DNA of 64,000 bases from Pseudomonadota bacterium (GCA_023426545.1 JAFAAN010000062.1:1-64000); one strand, 5' to 3'. Counted from the first letter of the stretch, positions 52,149-61,177 are shown. Made by a program: numbers and translations. Notes: generated from the sequence alone by a model not told the origin.

Positions 52149-54818
52149 ATGGCCCGACTGCGTGCCGTGGATCAGCCGCTGCGCCGGGATGTCCGCCTGC
52201 TTGGCCGGCTCCTGGGAGAAGTGCTCGTTGAACAGGAAGGGCAGGTGCTCTTCGACCTGGAAGAGGACGTGCGCCGCCTCGCCATCCAGCGCCGGCGAGG
52301 CCCGGTGACTGGACGGCACGCGGCGGCGGCGGAGCTGGTGGAGGTGCTCCAGCGCCTGCCCCTGGAGCGAGCCGAGCCGGTGCTGCGCGCCTTCTCCGTC
52401 TACTTCCAGCTGGTGAACCTGGCGGAGCAGCATCACCGCATCCGCCGTGCCCGGACTCACGCGGAGGCCGCGTCCGCGAAGCCCCAGCGCGGCTCGCTGG
52501 AGGCCACGCTGCTGCTGCTCAAGGACGCCGGTATTCCCGCGCAGCGGGTGCGCGAGGCCTTGGCCGCCATGCGGGTGACGCTGACGCTCACCGCACACCC
52601 CACGCAGGCGGTGCGCCGCACGCTGCTGGAGAAGCTCTACCGCATGGCGGGGCTGCTGGAGGATCGGGACCGCTGCGAGCAGACGCCTCGCGAGTCCGCG
52701 GCGAACGTGGAGTCGCTGCGCGAGGAGATCACCCTCCTGTGGCAGACGGACGAGCTGCGCCGCGAGCGCCCCACGGTGGGCGACGAGGTGAAGAACGTCC
52801 TCTGGTACGTGGAGGAGGTGCTCGCCGAGGAGCTGTCCCTGCTGCCCGAGCTGCTGGACTGGGCCTTCGCGAGTGCATACGGCGAGCCCCTGGGCCCGCT
52901 GGAGACGCCCGTGCGCATCCACTCGTGGGTGGGCGGCGACATGGACGGCAATCCGCTGGTGACGCCCGAGGTGTTCGCGGACACGCTGCGCGCGCACCGC
53001 GCCCGTGGCCTGCGTCGGCTGCTCCAGGACCTGGAGCAGCTGGGCGGCCGGCTGTCCCAGTCGCAGCGCCACGCGAAGCCCTCCGAGGAGCTGCTGCGCT
53101 CGGTGGCGAAGGACGCCGAGGCGCTGCCCGAGGTGGTGCGCCGCCATGGCCCTCGCACGCCGGGCGAGCCGCTGCGCTACAAGCTGCGCTTCATGGAGGA
53201 GCGGCTCCTGCGCGCGCTCCACTACGTGACGCAGCAGCGCGCCGGGGCGAGCGTCACCATGCCGGATGGGGCCTACCGCACGCCGGAGGCGCTGCTGGCG
53301 GACCTGGACGTGCTGGTGCGCGCGCTGGAGGCGTCGAAGGGCACGCACGCGGGGCTGCGGGACGTGCGGCGGGTGCGGCAGCGGGTGCTCGCGCTGGGCC
53401 TGTCCCTGGCGGAGCTGGAGGTGCGCACGCCCGCCGAGGACGCGGTGAGCGCGGCGGCCTCGCTCGACGGGGGCCCGGCGCCCTCGGAGGGAGGCCGGCG
53501 GCTGCTGGAGGTGCTCTCGCGCCTGAAGGAGGCGCAGTCCGAGTCGGGCGAGCCCGCGTGCCGCACGCTTATCCTCAGCATGGCCAGCACGGCCGAGGAC
53601 GTGCTCGCGGCCTTCAAGTGCCTGAAGCACGCAGGGCTGTGGGACGCGGCGCGAGGCTGCGCCACGGTGGACGTGGTGCCGCTGTTCGAGCAGCTCGGTG
53701 CGCTGGACTCGGGGCCGCAGGTGCTGCGCACGCTCTTCGCGGACCCGGAGTACCGCCGTCACGTGGACGCGAGGTGCGGCCAGGAAGTGATGGTGGGCTA
53801 CAGCGACTCCGGCAAGGAGGTGGGGCTGCTGGCGGCGAGCGCGGCGCTCTACCGCGCGCAGGTGGCGCTCACGGCGGTGTCGCGCGAGGCGGGCGTGCCG
53901 CTGCGCCTGTTCCATGGCCGCGGCGAGTCCGTGGCGCGCGGCGGCGGCCCCGCGCAGGAGGCCATCCTCGCGCTGCCGCCCGGCGCGGTGGCGGGCGGCT
54001 ACAAGGCCACGGAGCAGGGCGAGGCGCTGGACCACAAGTACGCGCGCCCGGAGCTGGCGCGGCGCACGCTGGAGCTCATCCTGGGCGGTGTGCTGCTGCA
54101 CACGTTGGACGCGCAGCCGCGCCCGGAGCCGGAGGCCGAGCGCGCCTTCCGTGAGGCCTTCGACACCCTCGCGGAGACGGGGCGCAAGGCGTACCGCTCA
54201 TTGGTATGGGAGGACCCAAACTTTCTGGAGTTCTTCACCGCCGCGACGCCGGTGGAGGAGATTGCGTCGCTGCCCATCGGCTCGCGCCCCAGCAAGCGCA
54301 AGGCGGGAGGGCTGGACACGCTGCGCGCGATTCCGTGGGTGTTCGCCTGGACGCAGAACCGCGCCATCCTCCCGGGCTGGTACGGCGTGGGCTCGGCGCT
54401 GGAGTCCTTCGCGAAGGTGGAGGGTGGGGAGGCCTTGCTCGAGCGCATGTACCGGGAGTGGCCCTTCTTCCGCGCTGTCATCGACAACGTCACCATGGTG
54501 CTGGCGAAGTCGGACATGTCCATCGCCGCGCGCTATGCGACGCTGGCGCCCGCGAGCACCCAGGGGGTGTGGCGGCGCATCCAGCAGGAGCACCAGCGCA
54601 CGCGCAAACAGGTGAAGCGGCTGACGGGGGAGTCGAAGCTGCTCGACCACAACCCGCAGCTCCAGCGCAGCATCTCCTTGCGCAACCCCTACGTGGACCC
54701 CATGTCCTTCCTCCAGGTGGAGCTGCTCAAGCGCAAGCGCGAGGGGCAGGCGGAGGTGGACCGTCCACTGCTGCTCACCCTCAACGGCATCGCCGCCGGC
54801 ATGCGCAACACCGGGTAG
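52149..54818 (+). CDS. ppc: Phosphoenolpyruvate carboxylase
   Basis: PEPC carboxylates phosphoenolpyruvate to oxaloacetate to refill the TCA cycle. The product is 889 residues from ATG 52149, a normal size; no clear ribosome binding site precedes it. The catalytic His150 lies in TLTAHPTQAVRRTL. GGDMDGNP, GYSDSGKEVG and the C-terminal TLNGIAAGMRNTG are all present. The mobile glycine loop reads FHGRGESVARGGGP, where most PEPCs have FHGRGGSVGRGGGP, and the segment WTQNRAILPGW replaces the usual WTQTR. It stands alone in front of a gene of unknown function. Confidence 0.9.
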   Translation: MARLRAVDQPLRRDVRLLGRLLGEVLVEQEGQVLFDLEEDVRRLAIQRRRGPVTGRHAAAAELVEVLQRLPLERAEPVLRAFSVYFQLVNLAEQHHRIRRARTHAEAASAKPQRGSLEATLLLLKDAGIPAQRVREALAAMRVTLTLTAHPTQAVRRTLLEKLYRMAGLLEDRDRCEQTPRESAANVESLREEITLLWQTDELRRERPTVGDEVKNVLWYVEEVLAEELSLLPELLDWAFASAYGEPLGPLETPVRIHSWVGGDMDGNPLVTPEVFADTLRAHRARGLRRLLQDLEQLGGRLSQSQRHAKPSEELLRSVAKDAEALPEVVRRHGPRTPGEPLRYKLRFMEERLLRALHYVTQQRAGASVTMPDGAYRTPEALLADLDVLVRALEASKGTHAGLRDVRRVRQRVLALGLSLAELEVRTPAEDAVSAAASLDGGPAPSEGGRRLLEVLSRLKEAQSESGEPACRTLILSMASTAEDVLAAFKCLKHAGLWDAARGCATVDVVPLFEQLGALDSGPQVLRTLFADPEYRRHVDARCGQEVMVGYSDSGKEVGLLAASAALYRAQVALTAVSREAGVPLRLFHGRGESVARGGGPAQEAILALPPGAVAGGYKATEQGEALDHKYARPELARRTLELILGGVLLHTLDAQPRPEPEAERAFREAFDTLAETGRKAYRSLVWEDPNFLEFFTAATPVEEIASLPIGSRPSKRKAGGLDTLRAIPWVFAWTQNRAILPGWYGVGSALESFAKVEGGEALLERMYREWPFFRAVIDNVTMVLAKSDMSIAARYATLAPASTQGVWRRIQQEHQRTRKQVKRLTGESKLLDHNPQLQRSISLRNPYVDPMSFLQVELLKRKREGQAEVDRPLLLTLNGIAAGMRNTG

Positions 54819-54852
54819 GCTCGCCGCCCACGAGCGCGCCGAGGAGGATGCG

Positions 54853-55551
54853 ATGGCCAGGGAGACGTTCAGCGTGGTGGAGGTCAACCCGGCGCACCGC
54901 TTCGCGCGGCTGCGGCCCGAGTCGGGCGGAGCCCTGCTGCACGCGGCGCTGTACCCGGATGAGGAGTCCCCCGAGCCGCAGCTCCAGCTCCGCGAGGGGG
55001 ACCGGGTGGAGGGACTGCGCCGCGGGCAGTCGGTGGCGGACTGGGGCTGGGTGTCTCGCGCCGAGCCCCCGGCGGACCTGGTGGAGCGCATGGGCGAGCT
55101 GCTCGCGAAGCTGGAGGGCTTCGAGCTGCGCGTCCCCGCCACGGCCTACGCGCTGGCCGAGCACCACTGGCGGCACAGCCGGGCCGACCCGCTGCACCAG
55201 GAGCTGCTCGCGCAGCTGCCCACCTTCTTCGACTGGGAGCTGGCCCACCCCTACGAAGACGCGGCGCTGCTGGAGCGGCTCCAGGCCGCGATGCAGCCGT
55301 ACCTGCCCGGCTTCCAGGTGGCGCCCCAGGCGGGGCGGGCCGCCTTCCACGTGGAGCCCGGTGGCCTCGACGTGCCGGCGCCGGAGGGCCGCCGCGACGC
55401 GCCCGCCGCCACCTTCGAGCCGCTGCTTCTTCAGGTGAATGCCCTGCTGGAGGGCGCTGGTACGCCGGTGCGCTGGGTGCCCACGGAGGACGACTGGATT
55501 CTGGCGCCCCCGGGGCTGGCCGAGCTGCTGGTGCTCCACGGCGTGCTCTAG
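54853..55551 (+). CDS. Conserved-looking protein of unknown function with a possible OB-fold N-terminus
   Basis: The product is 232 residues from ATG 54853, with GAGGAGG 6 bases upstream. Residues 1-65 could be a small beta-barrel (FSVVEVNPAHRFARLRPESG, EGDRVEGL). Residues 70-140 are helical (LVERMGELLAKLEGFELRV) and the rest is mixed. There is no signal peptide, membrane segment or catalytic motif that I recognise. It starts 34 bases after ppc, so it may share a transcript. Its stop codon overlaps the stop of the convergent SGNH gene. Confidence 0.65.
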   Translation: MARETFSVVEVNPAHRFARLRPESGGALLHAALYPDEESPEPQLQLREGDRVEGLRRGQSVADWGWVSRAEPPADLVERMGELLAKLEGFELRVPATAYALAEHHWRHSRADPLHQELLAQLPTFFDWELAHPYEDAALLERLQAAMQPYLPGFQVAPQAGRAAFHVEPGGLDVPAPEGRRDAPAATFEPLLLQVNALLEGAGTPVRWVPTEDDWILAPPGLAELLVLHGVL

Positions 55552-56822
55552 AGGCCGCCCACCTCATGCAGGACGCGTGACACCTCGTCCGCCATCACCC
55601 GATGGCCTTCCTTGCTGGGGTGGATGCCGTCCACCTCCAGTCCGTCGAGGAAGAGGTGCACGTTGCCCGGCTGGTGCATCACCGCCTCCAGGTCGATGAC
55701 GTCCGGGCCCGCGCCGCCGCCGCGCACCCAGGCGTTGAACTCCAGCCGCTGCGCCTTCACCGCCTCATAGGGCGCGTAGTTCGATTTCTCCTTGGGCAGC
55801 AGCGTGCTCACCCAGGGACGGCAGAAGGGCGCCAGCCGGTCCAGCAGCGTGGTCATCCGCGACTGAAGCTGCGCTATCGAGGGGGTGTCGCCCAGGTCGT
55901 TGGTGCCCAGCAGCACCACGCAGTCCGTGATGCCCTGGAGCGCGAGCACCTCACCGTCGAGCAGGGCCAGCGCGTCATAGAAGCCCTGCCCGCTGACGCC
56001 TGCGTTCACCACGGGCACGCCCAGCGCGAGCTCCACCCGCGCGGGCCACGCGTTGCGCGTGTCGTTCTTCGCGTCGATGTAGCCCTCGGTGATGCTGTCG
56101 CCGATGGCGACGACGGCGCGCCCGGTGGGGCCCTCCACGTAGACCGTGGCGACGCCGACGGCCCGGTCGAATAGCGTGCCGCCCAGTGCGCCCGTGACGA
56201 GCGCGTGGTTGCCCGCGCGCGCATAGCTGCCCGGGAAGGCGCTGATGGCGCTGGCCGCCAGCGCGCCCTGGGCCTCGAAGCTGATGGCCAGCTCGTCGCG
56301 GAAGCCCACCGGGAAGTCCACCGGGTCCGACGTCGTCAACGTGCGCGCGGCCATGGTGACGCCCGCGCCACCGTCGAAGGTGAGCGGCACGGGCGCGGAC
56401 GCCAGCTCACCGGCCGCGCCTGCGCGTGCCACCGTCGCCCGTATCAGCGTCAGTCTCCCGTCGCCGGAGCGGAACGTCACCCGGAGGCGCCCGCCCGCGC
56501 GCGCCACGGGCACGCGCAGGCGGAACGTCGTCGGGCTGCCCACGCTGTGTGAGGCGCGCAGCGCTTGGTGAAAGCCGGGCTGGAACGAGGTCGCGGCGGG
56601 GGGCGATGGCGGCGTGCCCTGCACCTGCCTCTCGTCGTTCAACACCAGCACCGGCGCCACCTCCAGTGACGCGTCGGAAGCACTGTCCTCCCGTGTGGCG
56701 TTGAGGTTGTCGTCGTCGGGCGCGACGTCCCAGTCGGTAGGGTCGGCGACGCTGCCGGCGCACGCCAGCAGCACACCCCCCATCCACACAAGGACCGCCC
56801 GCCACCCCGGCGTCTTTCCCAT
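55548..56822 (-). CDS. SGNH/GDSL-type hydrolase lipoprotein
   Basis: The product is 424 residues from ATG 56822, with GGGAGGG 6 bases upstream. A lipoprotein signal ends in LLAC (Cys21). A beta-rich N-terminal domain (about 60-230) precedes an SGNH hydrolase domain. The catalytic blocks are present: Ser243 in AIGDSITEGY, Gly in GVSGQG, Asn308 in GTNDLGD, and Asp398 and His401 in DGIHPSKEGH. It is probably an outer-membrane esterase acting on polysaccharide acyl groups or lipids; the substrate is unknown. The N-terminus of a cysteine-rich lipoprotein gene ends 137 bases upstream on the same strand. Confidence 0.85.
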   Translation of the reverse strand: MGKTPGWRAVLVWMGGVLLACAGSVADPTDWDVAPDDDNLNATREDSASDASLEVAPVLVLNDERQVQGTPPSPPAATSFQPGFHQALRASHSVGSPTTFRLRVPVARAGGRLRVTFRSGDGRLTLIRATVARAGAAGELASAPVPLTFDGGAGVTMAARTLTTSDPVDFPVGFRDELAISFEAQGALAASAISAFPGSYARAGNHALVTGALGGTLFDRAVGVATVYVEGPTGRAVVAIGDSITEGYIDAKNDTRNAWPARVELALGVPVVNAGVSGQGFYDALALLDGEVLALQGITDCVVLLGTNDLGDTPSIAQLQSRMTTLLDRLAPFCRPWVSTLLPKEKSNYAPYEAVKAQRLEFNAWVRGGGAGPDVIDLEAVMHQPGNVHLFLDGLEVDGIHPSKEGHRVMADEVSRVLHEVGGL

Positions 56823-56959
56823 TCCCATCCCTCCCGGGATTGCAGGATGCACACCACACCGTGTCCTGCCAGCCGGGTGTTTGGGAAGCCGCCCGGGTGC
56901 TGCCCTCGCCCGCCCGGCTGCCCCCCCAAGGTTGCCGCGGGCGCTCTGTGTTACCCGCG

Positions 56960-57829
56960 CTAGGGCACGCACGCCCCCACGCCCGGGTTCTCATCCAGCG
57001 CACGGCAATTGCCCGCCGTGCAGGCAGGCGCACCGCCTGGCTGGCAGAGCGGGCGGCAGGTGAGCCCACCGCCCGCGTTCACACAGGCGCTGCCCGGCGC
57101 GCACTGGTTGCTGAAGTCGCAGGGCTGCCCCTCCGTCCGGGTGCCGCTCCCTGCGCAGACGGGGCCGTTGGTGGAGGGGTAGCAGCTCAGCGGCGACGCG
57201 CAGTCCTGGGCGAAGGGGTCGCACGCGGGGGAGGGGGGACCGCAAACCAGGGGCAGCTCATCCGTGCCGTCCAGCCGGAGCACCGTGTTGCACTCCTCCG
57301 AGTTCCCACACTGGGTCGTGGCATGGCACAGCCGCTGACATGTGAAGCCACCACCGTGTCCCTCGGGGGCCTGACGGCAGAAGAGCCCCTGCTGGCAGGT
57401 GTCGTAGGCCACGCGGCCATCGGAGGGCGCCAGCGTGCAAGTGGCCCCCGCGTTCGCGGTGCCCGGCGCCACACACCGCCGCCGCGTCACCCCATCTTCA
57501 GTGGCGTAGGTGCAGCGCTGCCCTCCGGCGCAGTCCTGCGCCACCACGTCGCATTCCCCGTCGAAGCATCGGCTGCCCGTGCCGCCGTCCACCAGGTCCG
57601 CGAACTGGCAGCTCTGGCCCGCGGCGCAGCCCTCCTGCCTCGCCACGTTGCATTCGAAGTCACGGCTGTCCCCGCCGCCGCCGTCGGCGCCGCCGTCCGG
57701 CCTGCTTCCGCCGTCCATGCCCGCGTCGCCAGAGCCGTCCGGCTCCGGGCCCTCACCGCCGTGACAGCCTCCGACCGACAAGGCCAGCGCAAGGGTTCCA
57801 GTCAACAGATAGAGGCGGTAGACACGCAT
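56960..57829 (-). CDS. Cysteine-rich lipoprotein
   Basis: The product is 289 residues from ATG 57829 with the lipobox SVGGC (Cys22); an in-frame ATG at 57868 is an alternative. After a Gly-Asp linker (GSGDAGMDGGSRPDGGADGG) come about 220 residues with more than 25 Cys in repeated units such as CNVARQEGCAAGQSC and CDPFAQDCASPLSC. This is the disulfide-rich extracellular type common in myxobacteria. It is probably surface-exposed; no ligand or enzyme activity can be read. Confidence 0.8.
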   Translation of the reverse strand: MRVYRLYLLTGTLALALSVGGCHGGEGPEPDGSGDAGMDGGSRPDGGADGGGGDSRDFECNVARQEGCAAGQSCQFADLVDGGTGSRCFDGECDVVAQDCAGGQRCTYATEDGVTRRRCVAPGTANAGATCTLAPSDGRVAYDTCQQGLFCRQAPEGHGGGFTCQRLCHATTQCGNSEECNTVLRLDGTDELPLVCGPPSPACDPFAQDCASPLSCYPSTNGPVCAGSGTRTEGQPCDFSNQCAPGSACVNAGGGLTCRPLCQPGGAPACTAGNCRALDENPGVGACVP

Positions 57830-58039
57830 TCCAGAGCGCTCCCAGGGCAGTCCCGAGGACATAGGCACCTGAATTCGATAGAGGGGGCCCCTTGAATCGG
57901 GCGTGGAAAGCAGCGGACACTTGGAGGACGCCCGGAGCTTCGTGGTTGGCCCGGCGCGTCACCTTGTGGGACTGTGGGTGTGGGAGCAGAGCTCCGGGTT
58001 TTCGCCAGCAGCGTCGAATGTGGGGGTTAACGGGTGCGT

Positions 58040-58405
58040 ATGACAACCAAGGCGGCGGATGACATGGAAAGCGGGGATCCAGCCGCATACGCGAACCGGC
58101 GGGCCGACGAGCGTGTGGCGGCGCGGTTCGAGGTTCGCTTCGCCCAGACGCAGGACGCCGCGAGGGCGCTCCGCGCGTACTCGGTGAACATCTCCGCGGG
58201 TGGGCTGTGCCTGAAGACGCAGAAGTCCTACGACGTGGGCTCCCAGGTCCGCCTGTCCATGGCCATTGAAGGCGAGGAGTTCCACCTCACCGGCATCATC
58301 GCCTGGGTGCGCGACGAGGCGGAGGCCATCGGCGTGCGCTTCACGGACATGAACGACGAGGACCGGGCCCGGCTCCAGCGCGTGGTGGACAGCTTCAAGC
58401 GGTAG
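58040..58405 (+). CDS. PilZ-domain protein (c-di-GMP receptor type)
   Basis: The product is 121 residues from ATG 58040; a GTG at 58034 is an alternative. It is a single PilZ domain with both ligand motifs intact: RADER (RxxxR) near residue 21 and NISAGG (N-x-S-x-x-G) near residue 50. It should therefore bind cyclic di-GMP and act as a cytoplasmic adaptor. PilZ proteins in myxobacteria influence motility and polysaccharide production. The gene is alone on the plus strand, and the 210-base gap before it, which borders a divergent lipoprotein gene, shows no clear promoter. Confidence 0.9.
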   Translation: MTTKAADDMESGDPAAYANRRADERVAARFEVRFAQTQDAARALRAYSVNISAGGLCLKTQKSYDVGSQVRLSMAIEGEEFHLTGIIAWVRDEAEAIGVRFTDMNDEDRARLQRVVDSFKR

Positions 58406-58431
58406 GCCCGGGGCGGGAGCCCCGGCGGGCC
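58405..58431. terminator. Possible bidirectional terminator between PilZ and GNAT genes
   Basis: A GC-rich stem (GGCCCGGGGC against GCCCC and GGGCC with a 3-base bulge) with a GGGA loop fills the gap between the convergent stops. No T tract follows. Confidence 0.45.
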
Positions 58432-58432
58432 A

Positions 58433-58930
58433 CTAGCGCTGGGACTCCGTCTCGAGGTGGCGGAACACGCCCGAGTCGATCTCGGAGAAGCCGCAGGCCG
58501 TGTAGAAGCTCCGCGCCTCCGGCGTCGTCGTCATGGGCGAGACGAGCTGGAGCTGCTTCGCGCTCAGCACCTTGCAGCGCTCCAGAATCTGGCGGATGAG
58601 CGCGCGGCCCACGCCGCGACGACGCCAGGTCTCCGTGACCACCAGCTCGTCGATGGTGGCCACGCGCCCGCGCAGCCGGAGCTGCGGCCGGTGGGAGAAG
58701 GACACCATGCCCACGGGCCGGTCCTGCGGGTCGCCGGCCACGAAGATCTCAATCTCCGGATGGCTGACGACCCAGTGGACCGTCTGCTGGTCCGTCCCCT
58801 GGGGATAGCCCAGCTCCTTCAGCAGCGTCGCCATGGCTTCGGCGTCGCCACGACGGGCACGGCGGATACGGAAGGCGGGCGCGTCGGCGCCAGCGGCGGG
58901 AGAGACTGTCCGAACGATTGGCTGTGACAA
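58433..58930 (-). CDS. GNAT family N-acetyltransferase
   Basis: The product is 165 residues from TTG 58930. The GNAT fold is readable: IRRARRGDAEAMATLLKELG as the first strand and helix, VATIDELVVTETWRRRGVGRA with the acetyl-CoA loop RRRGVGRA, and SFYTACGFSEIDSGVF at the end. It has no fused domain. The substrate is unknown. It lies between the PilZ gene and the E1 operon, separated from the latter by a terminator. Confidence 0.87.
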   Translation of the reverse strand: MSQPIVRTVSPAAGADAPAFRIRRARRGDAEAMATLLKELGYPQGTDQQTVHWVVSHPEIEIFVAGDPQDRPVGMVSFSHRPQLRLRGRVATIDELVVTETWRRRGVGRALIRQILERCKVLSAKQLQLVSPMTTTPEARSFYTACGFSEIDSGVFRHLETESQR

Positions 58931-58951
58931 GGCTCACCGAGTCTAACGAAT

Positions 58952-58985
58952 GGGCCGCCGTCCCTCCAAAGAGGAACGGCGGCCC
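58952..58985 (-). terminator. Terminator after the E1 alpha-beta operon
   Basis: A perfect 10-base-pair stem (GGGCCGCCGT with ACGGCGGCCC) is extended inward by a 4-base stem. It lies between the E1 beta stop (59043) and the GNAT start. Confidence 0.7.
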
Positions 58986-59042
58986 GGGGCGCCCGCCACG
59001 TGAGACAAGGACCTCACGAGCAGGGGATTGTGGGTGCAGCGC

Positions 59043-60101
59043 TTACGGCTGTTCCGCCGCGAGTGAACGCATGGCGGTGGTGATGTCACTCAGTTGCGGC
59101 ACGGACGCCATCTCCAGCGCGTCTGACAGGCCGATGCCCGGCACGAACTTCCCGGCCAGCAGCCGCGGCGGGGCCAGCAGCGAATAGAAGAGCTCCTCCA
59201 CCGTGCGGCGCACCAGGTGCTCACCGAAGTTCGTCACCTCGGTGTCCTCGTTGACGAAGAGCACGCGGCCCGTCTTCTGGACGGACGCCTTGATGAGCTC
59301 CCAGTCGTAGGGCCACAGCGAGCGCAGGTCGATGACCTCCGCGCTGATGCCGTCGGCGGCCAGCGCCTCCGCGGCCTTCGCGCACAGGGGCAGGGTGCGG
59401 CCGTAGCTCACCACCGTGAGCAGCGTGCCCTCTCGCACGACCTTGCCCTTGCCGAACGGCACCGCGTACGCCTGGAGGCCGGCCGGCCACTGCGGCTTCC
59501 ACTGCGAGCGGTCGCCGAGCGGCGCGTCGATGAGCTTCGACAGCGTGCGGTCATCGTCCGGCTCGCCCGGAATCCGCTCCTCGCCCTTCACGCGCAGCAG
59601 CGCCTTGGGCTCCAGGAACATGACGGGGTTCTTCTCCTGGCACGCGGTGATGAGCAGCCCGTACGCGTCCAGCGGCGTGGAGGGCATCACCACCTTCCAC
59701 CCGGGGATGTGGGTCATCGTCGCGTCGAAGGAGTGCGAGTGATAGATGGACCCGCGGATGCCGCTGCCCACCGGCGTGCGCACCACCATGGGCAGGTTCC
59801 AGTCACCGTTGCTGGACCAGCAGGTGTTGCCCGCCAGCTTCAGCAGGTCGATGGTGTTGTAGACGTAGTCGCAGAACTGGATCTCCGCCACCGGCCGTCC
59901 GCCGGCCATGGCGATGCCCATGGCCGCGCCGATGATGCCGCGCTCGTCCAGGGGAGAGTTCCACGCCGTCTTCAGGCCCTGCGTGCAGGTGAAGACGCCG
60001 CCCAGCGGGGCACCCACGTCCTCGCCGAAGATGTCGGTGACGCCCAGGTGCTCCTCGGCGTAGTGCAGGGCCATGCGGATGGCCTGTGCCATGTTGGCCA
60101 T
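59043..60101 (-). CDS. 2-oxo acid dehydrogenase E1 beta subunit
   Basis: With E1 alpha this forms the thiamine-diphosphate decarboxylase of a 2-oxo acid dehydrogenase complex. The product is 352 residues. GEDVGAPLGGVFTCTQGL (26-43) and GAAMGIAMAGGRPVAEIQF carry the E1 beta TPP-domain residues, and GYGRTLPLC-type sequence (SYGRTLPLCAKAAEAL) opens the transketolase C-terminal domain. It starts 3 bases after E1 alpha. In M. xanthus a similar pair, the esg locus, is branched-chain keto acid dehydrogenase E1, needed for iso-fatty acids and E-signalling. Pyruvate specificity cannot be excluded by reading. Confidence 0.85.
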   Translation of the reverse strand: MANMAQAIRMALHYAEEHLGVTDIFGEDVGAPLGGVFTCTQGLKTAWNSPLDERGIIGAAMGIAMAGGRPVAEIQFCDYVYNTIDLLKLAGNTCWSSNGDWNLPMVVRTPVGSGIRGSIYHSHSFDATMTHIPGWKVVMPSTPLDAYGLLITACQEKNPVMFLEPKALLRVKGEERIPGEPDDDRTLSKLIDAPLGDRSQWKPQWPAGLQAYAVPFGKGKVVREGTLLTVVSYGRTLPLCAKAAEALAADGISAEVIDLRSLWPYDWELIKASVQKTGRVLFVNEDTEVTNFGEHLVRRTVEELFYSLLAPPRLLAGKFVPGIGLSDALEMASVPQLSDITTAMRSLAAEQP

Positions 60102-60104
60102 GGG

Positions 60105-61115
60105 TTACTTGTCCTCCGCGAAGATGTGCTTCCAGATGGATTCGGGCTCGGGCTGCGGCTCGTCGCGCACCTGTCGGGCGGCGGCGGCCATTTCTTCGGT
60201 GTAGCGGGTGCGCAGGTCGTCCATCTGCTCGCGCGTCAGGACGCCGTCCTTCTCCAGCTTCGCCTCGAACTCCTTGAGGCAGTCGACCTCGTCGCCCACG
60301 TAGTTGGCGCCGGACGCCGACGAGTGCCCGTAGAGGCGCGACACGTTGGCCTCCAGCAGGAAGGGCTTACGCTCCGTGCGCACGTACGCCATGGCGTCGC
60401 GCAGCTCGGTGTAGGCCTCGATGGGGTCGTTGCCGTTGATGGTCTTGCAGCGCATGCCGAACGCCTTGCCCCGGTCGCTGATGCGCTGCTCTCCGTGCTG
60501 GCCCGCCGCCGCCGTGGAGATGCCCCACTTGTTGTTGGTGACGATGATGAGGACGGGCAGCGGGTTGGCGGGGCGGCTGCTCCACACCAGGCAGGAGGCG
60601 AAATCGCCCTCGGCCGTGCCCGCGTCACCGCCGGTGACGATGGTGATGCCGTCGCCGCCGTGGCGCTTCTGCACCATGGCCGTGCCCGGTGCCATGGCGT
60701 ACTGGACCTCGATGGGCGAGGACACCGGCGCCACGTTGTACTTGCGGGCGGAGTAGTGCCCCGCGAAGTTGCGGCCGCCCGAGTACGGGTCCGTGGCCGT
60801 GTTCTTCATCTGCCGCAGCGAGCCGATGGGCTCCTCTCCCAGGGCCAGCAGGGTGCCGGACTGGCGGTAGTGGGCGTGCAGATAGTCGTAATCAGGGCCC
60901 TGGCCCTTCTTCATCAGCAGCCCCAGGGAGACGTTGAACGCCTCCTCGCCGGGGCCGCCAATCCAGAAGTAGCCGTGGCCTTGTTTGTACATCTGGATGA
61001 GGCGCTCCTCGAGGACGCGCGTCTTGACCATCAGGTCATGGATGCGGACCAGAAGCTCCCGCTCGAGCGGCGCGGACGCTTCTGAGGATTCTTTGATGAG
61101 TCGGGGACGAGACAC
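60105..61115 (-). CDS. 2-oxo acid dehydrogenase E1 alpha subunit
   Basis: The product is 336 residues from GTG 61115, with AGGAAGG 6 bases upstream. The TPP-binding motif runs from GGDAGTAEGDFAS to TNNKWGIS; the usual GDG is GDA here. YGHSSASGANYV contains the phosphorylation-loop-like segment. It is the first gene of the two-gene E1 operon. The lack of E2 and E3 genes in the window means that these come from elsewhere. The branched-chain (esg) identity is inferred from context and general similarity. Confidence 0.85.
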   Translation of the reverse strand: MSRPRLIKESSEASAPLERELLVRIHDLMVKTRVLEERLIQMYKQGHGYFWIGGPGEEAFNVSLGLLMKKGQGPDYDYLHAHYRQSGTLLALGEEPIGSLRQMKNTATDPYSGGRNFAGHYSARKYNVAPVSSPIEVQYAMAPGTAMVQKRHGGDGITIVTGGDAGTAEGDFASCLVWSSRPANPLPVLIIVTNNKWGISTAAAGQHGEQRISDRGKAFGMRCKTINGNDPIEAYTELRDAMAYVRTERKPFLLEANVSRLYGHSSASGANYVGDEVDCLKEFEAKLEKDGVLTREQMDDLRTRYTEEMAAAARQVRDEPQPEPESIWKHIFAEDK

Positions 61116-61146
61116 GCGCGACCTTCCTCTGGCTGAAGGGGACGCC

Positions 61147-61177
61147 CCTATAACCCGGATGGGCCGCTTTCGCTCAA
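61147..61177 (-). promoter_or_regulatory. Candidate sigma-70 promoter of the E1 operon
   Basis: On the minus strand TTGAGC is followed 18 bases later by TTATAG (or 19 bases later by TATAGG). The expected start is about 25 bases before the ribosome binding site of E1 alpha. Confidence 0.45.
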
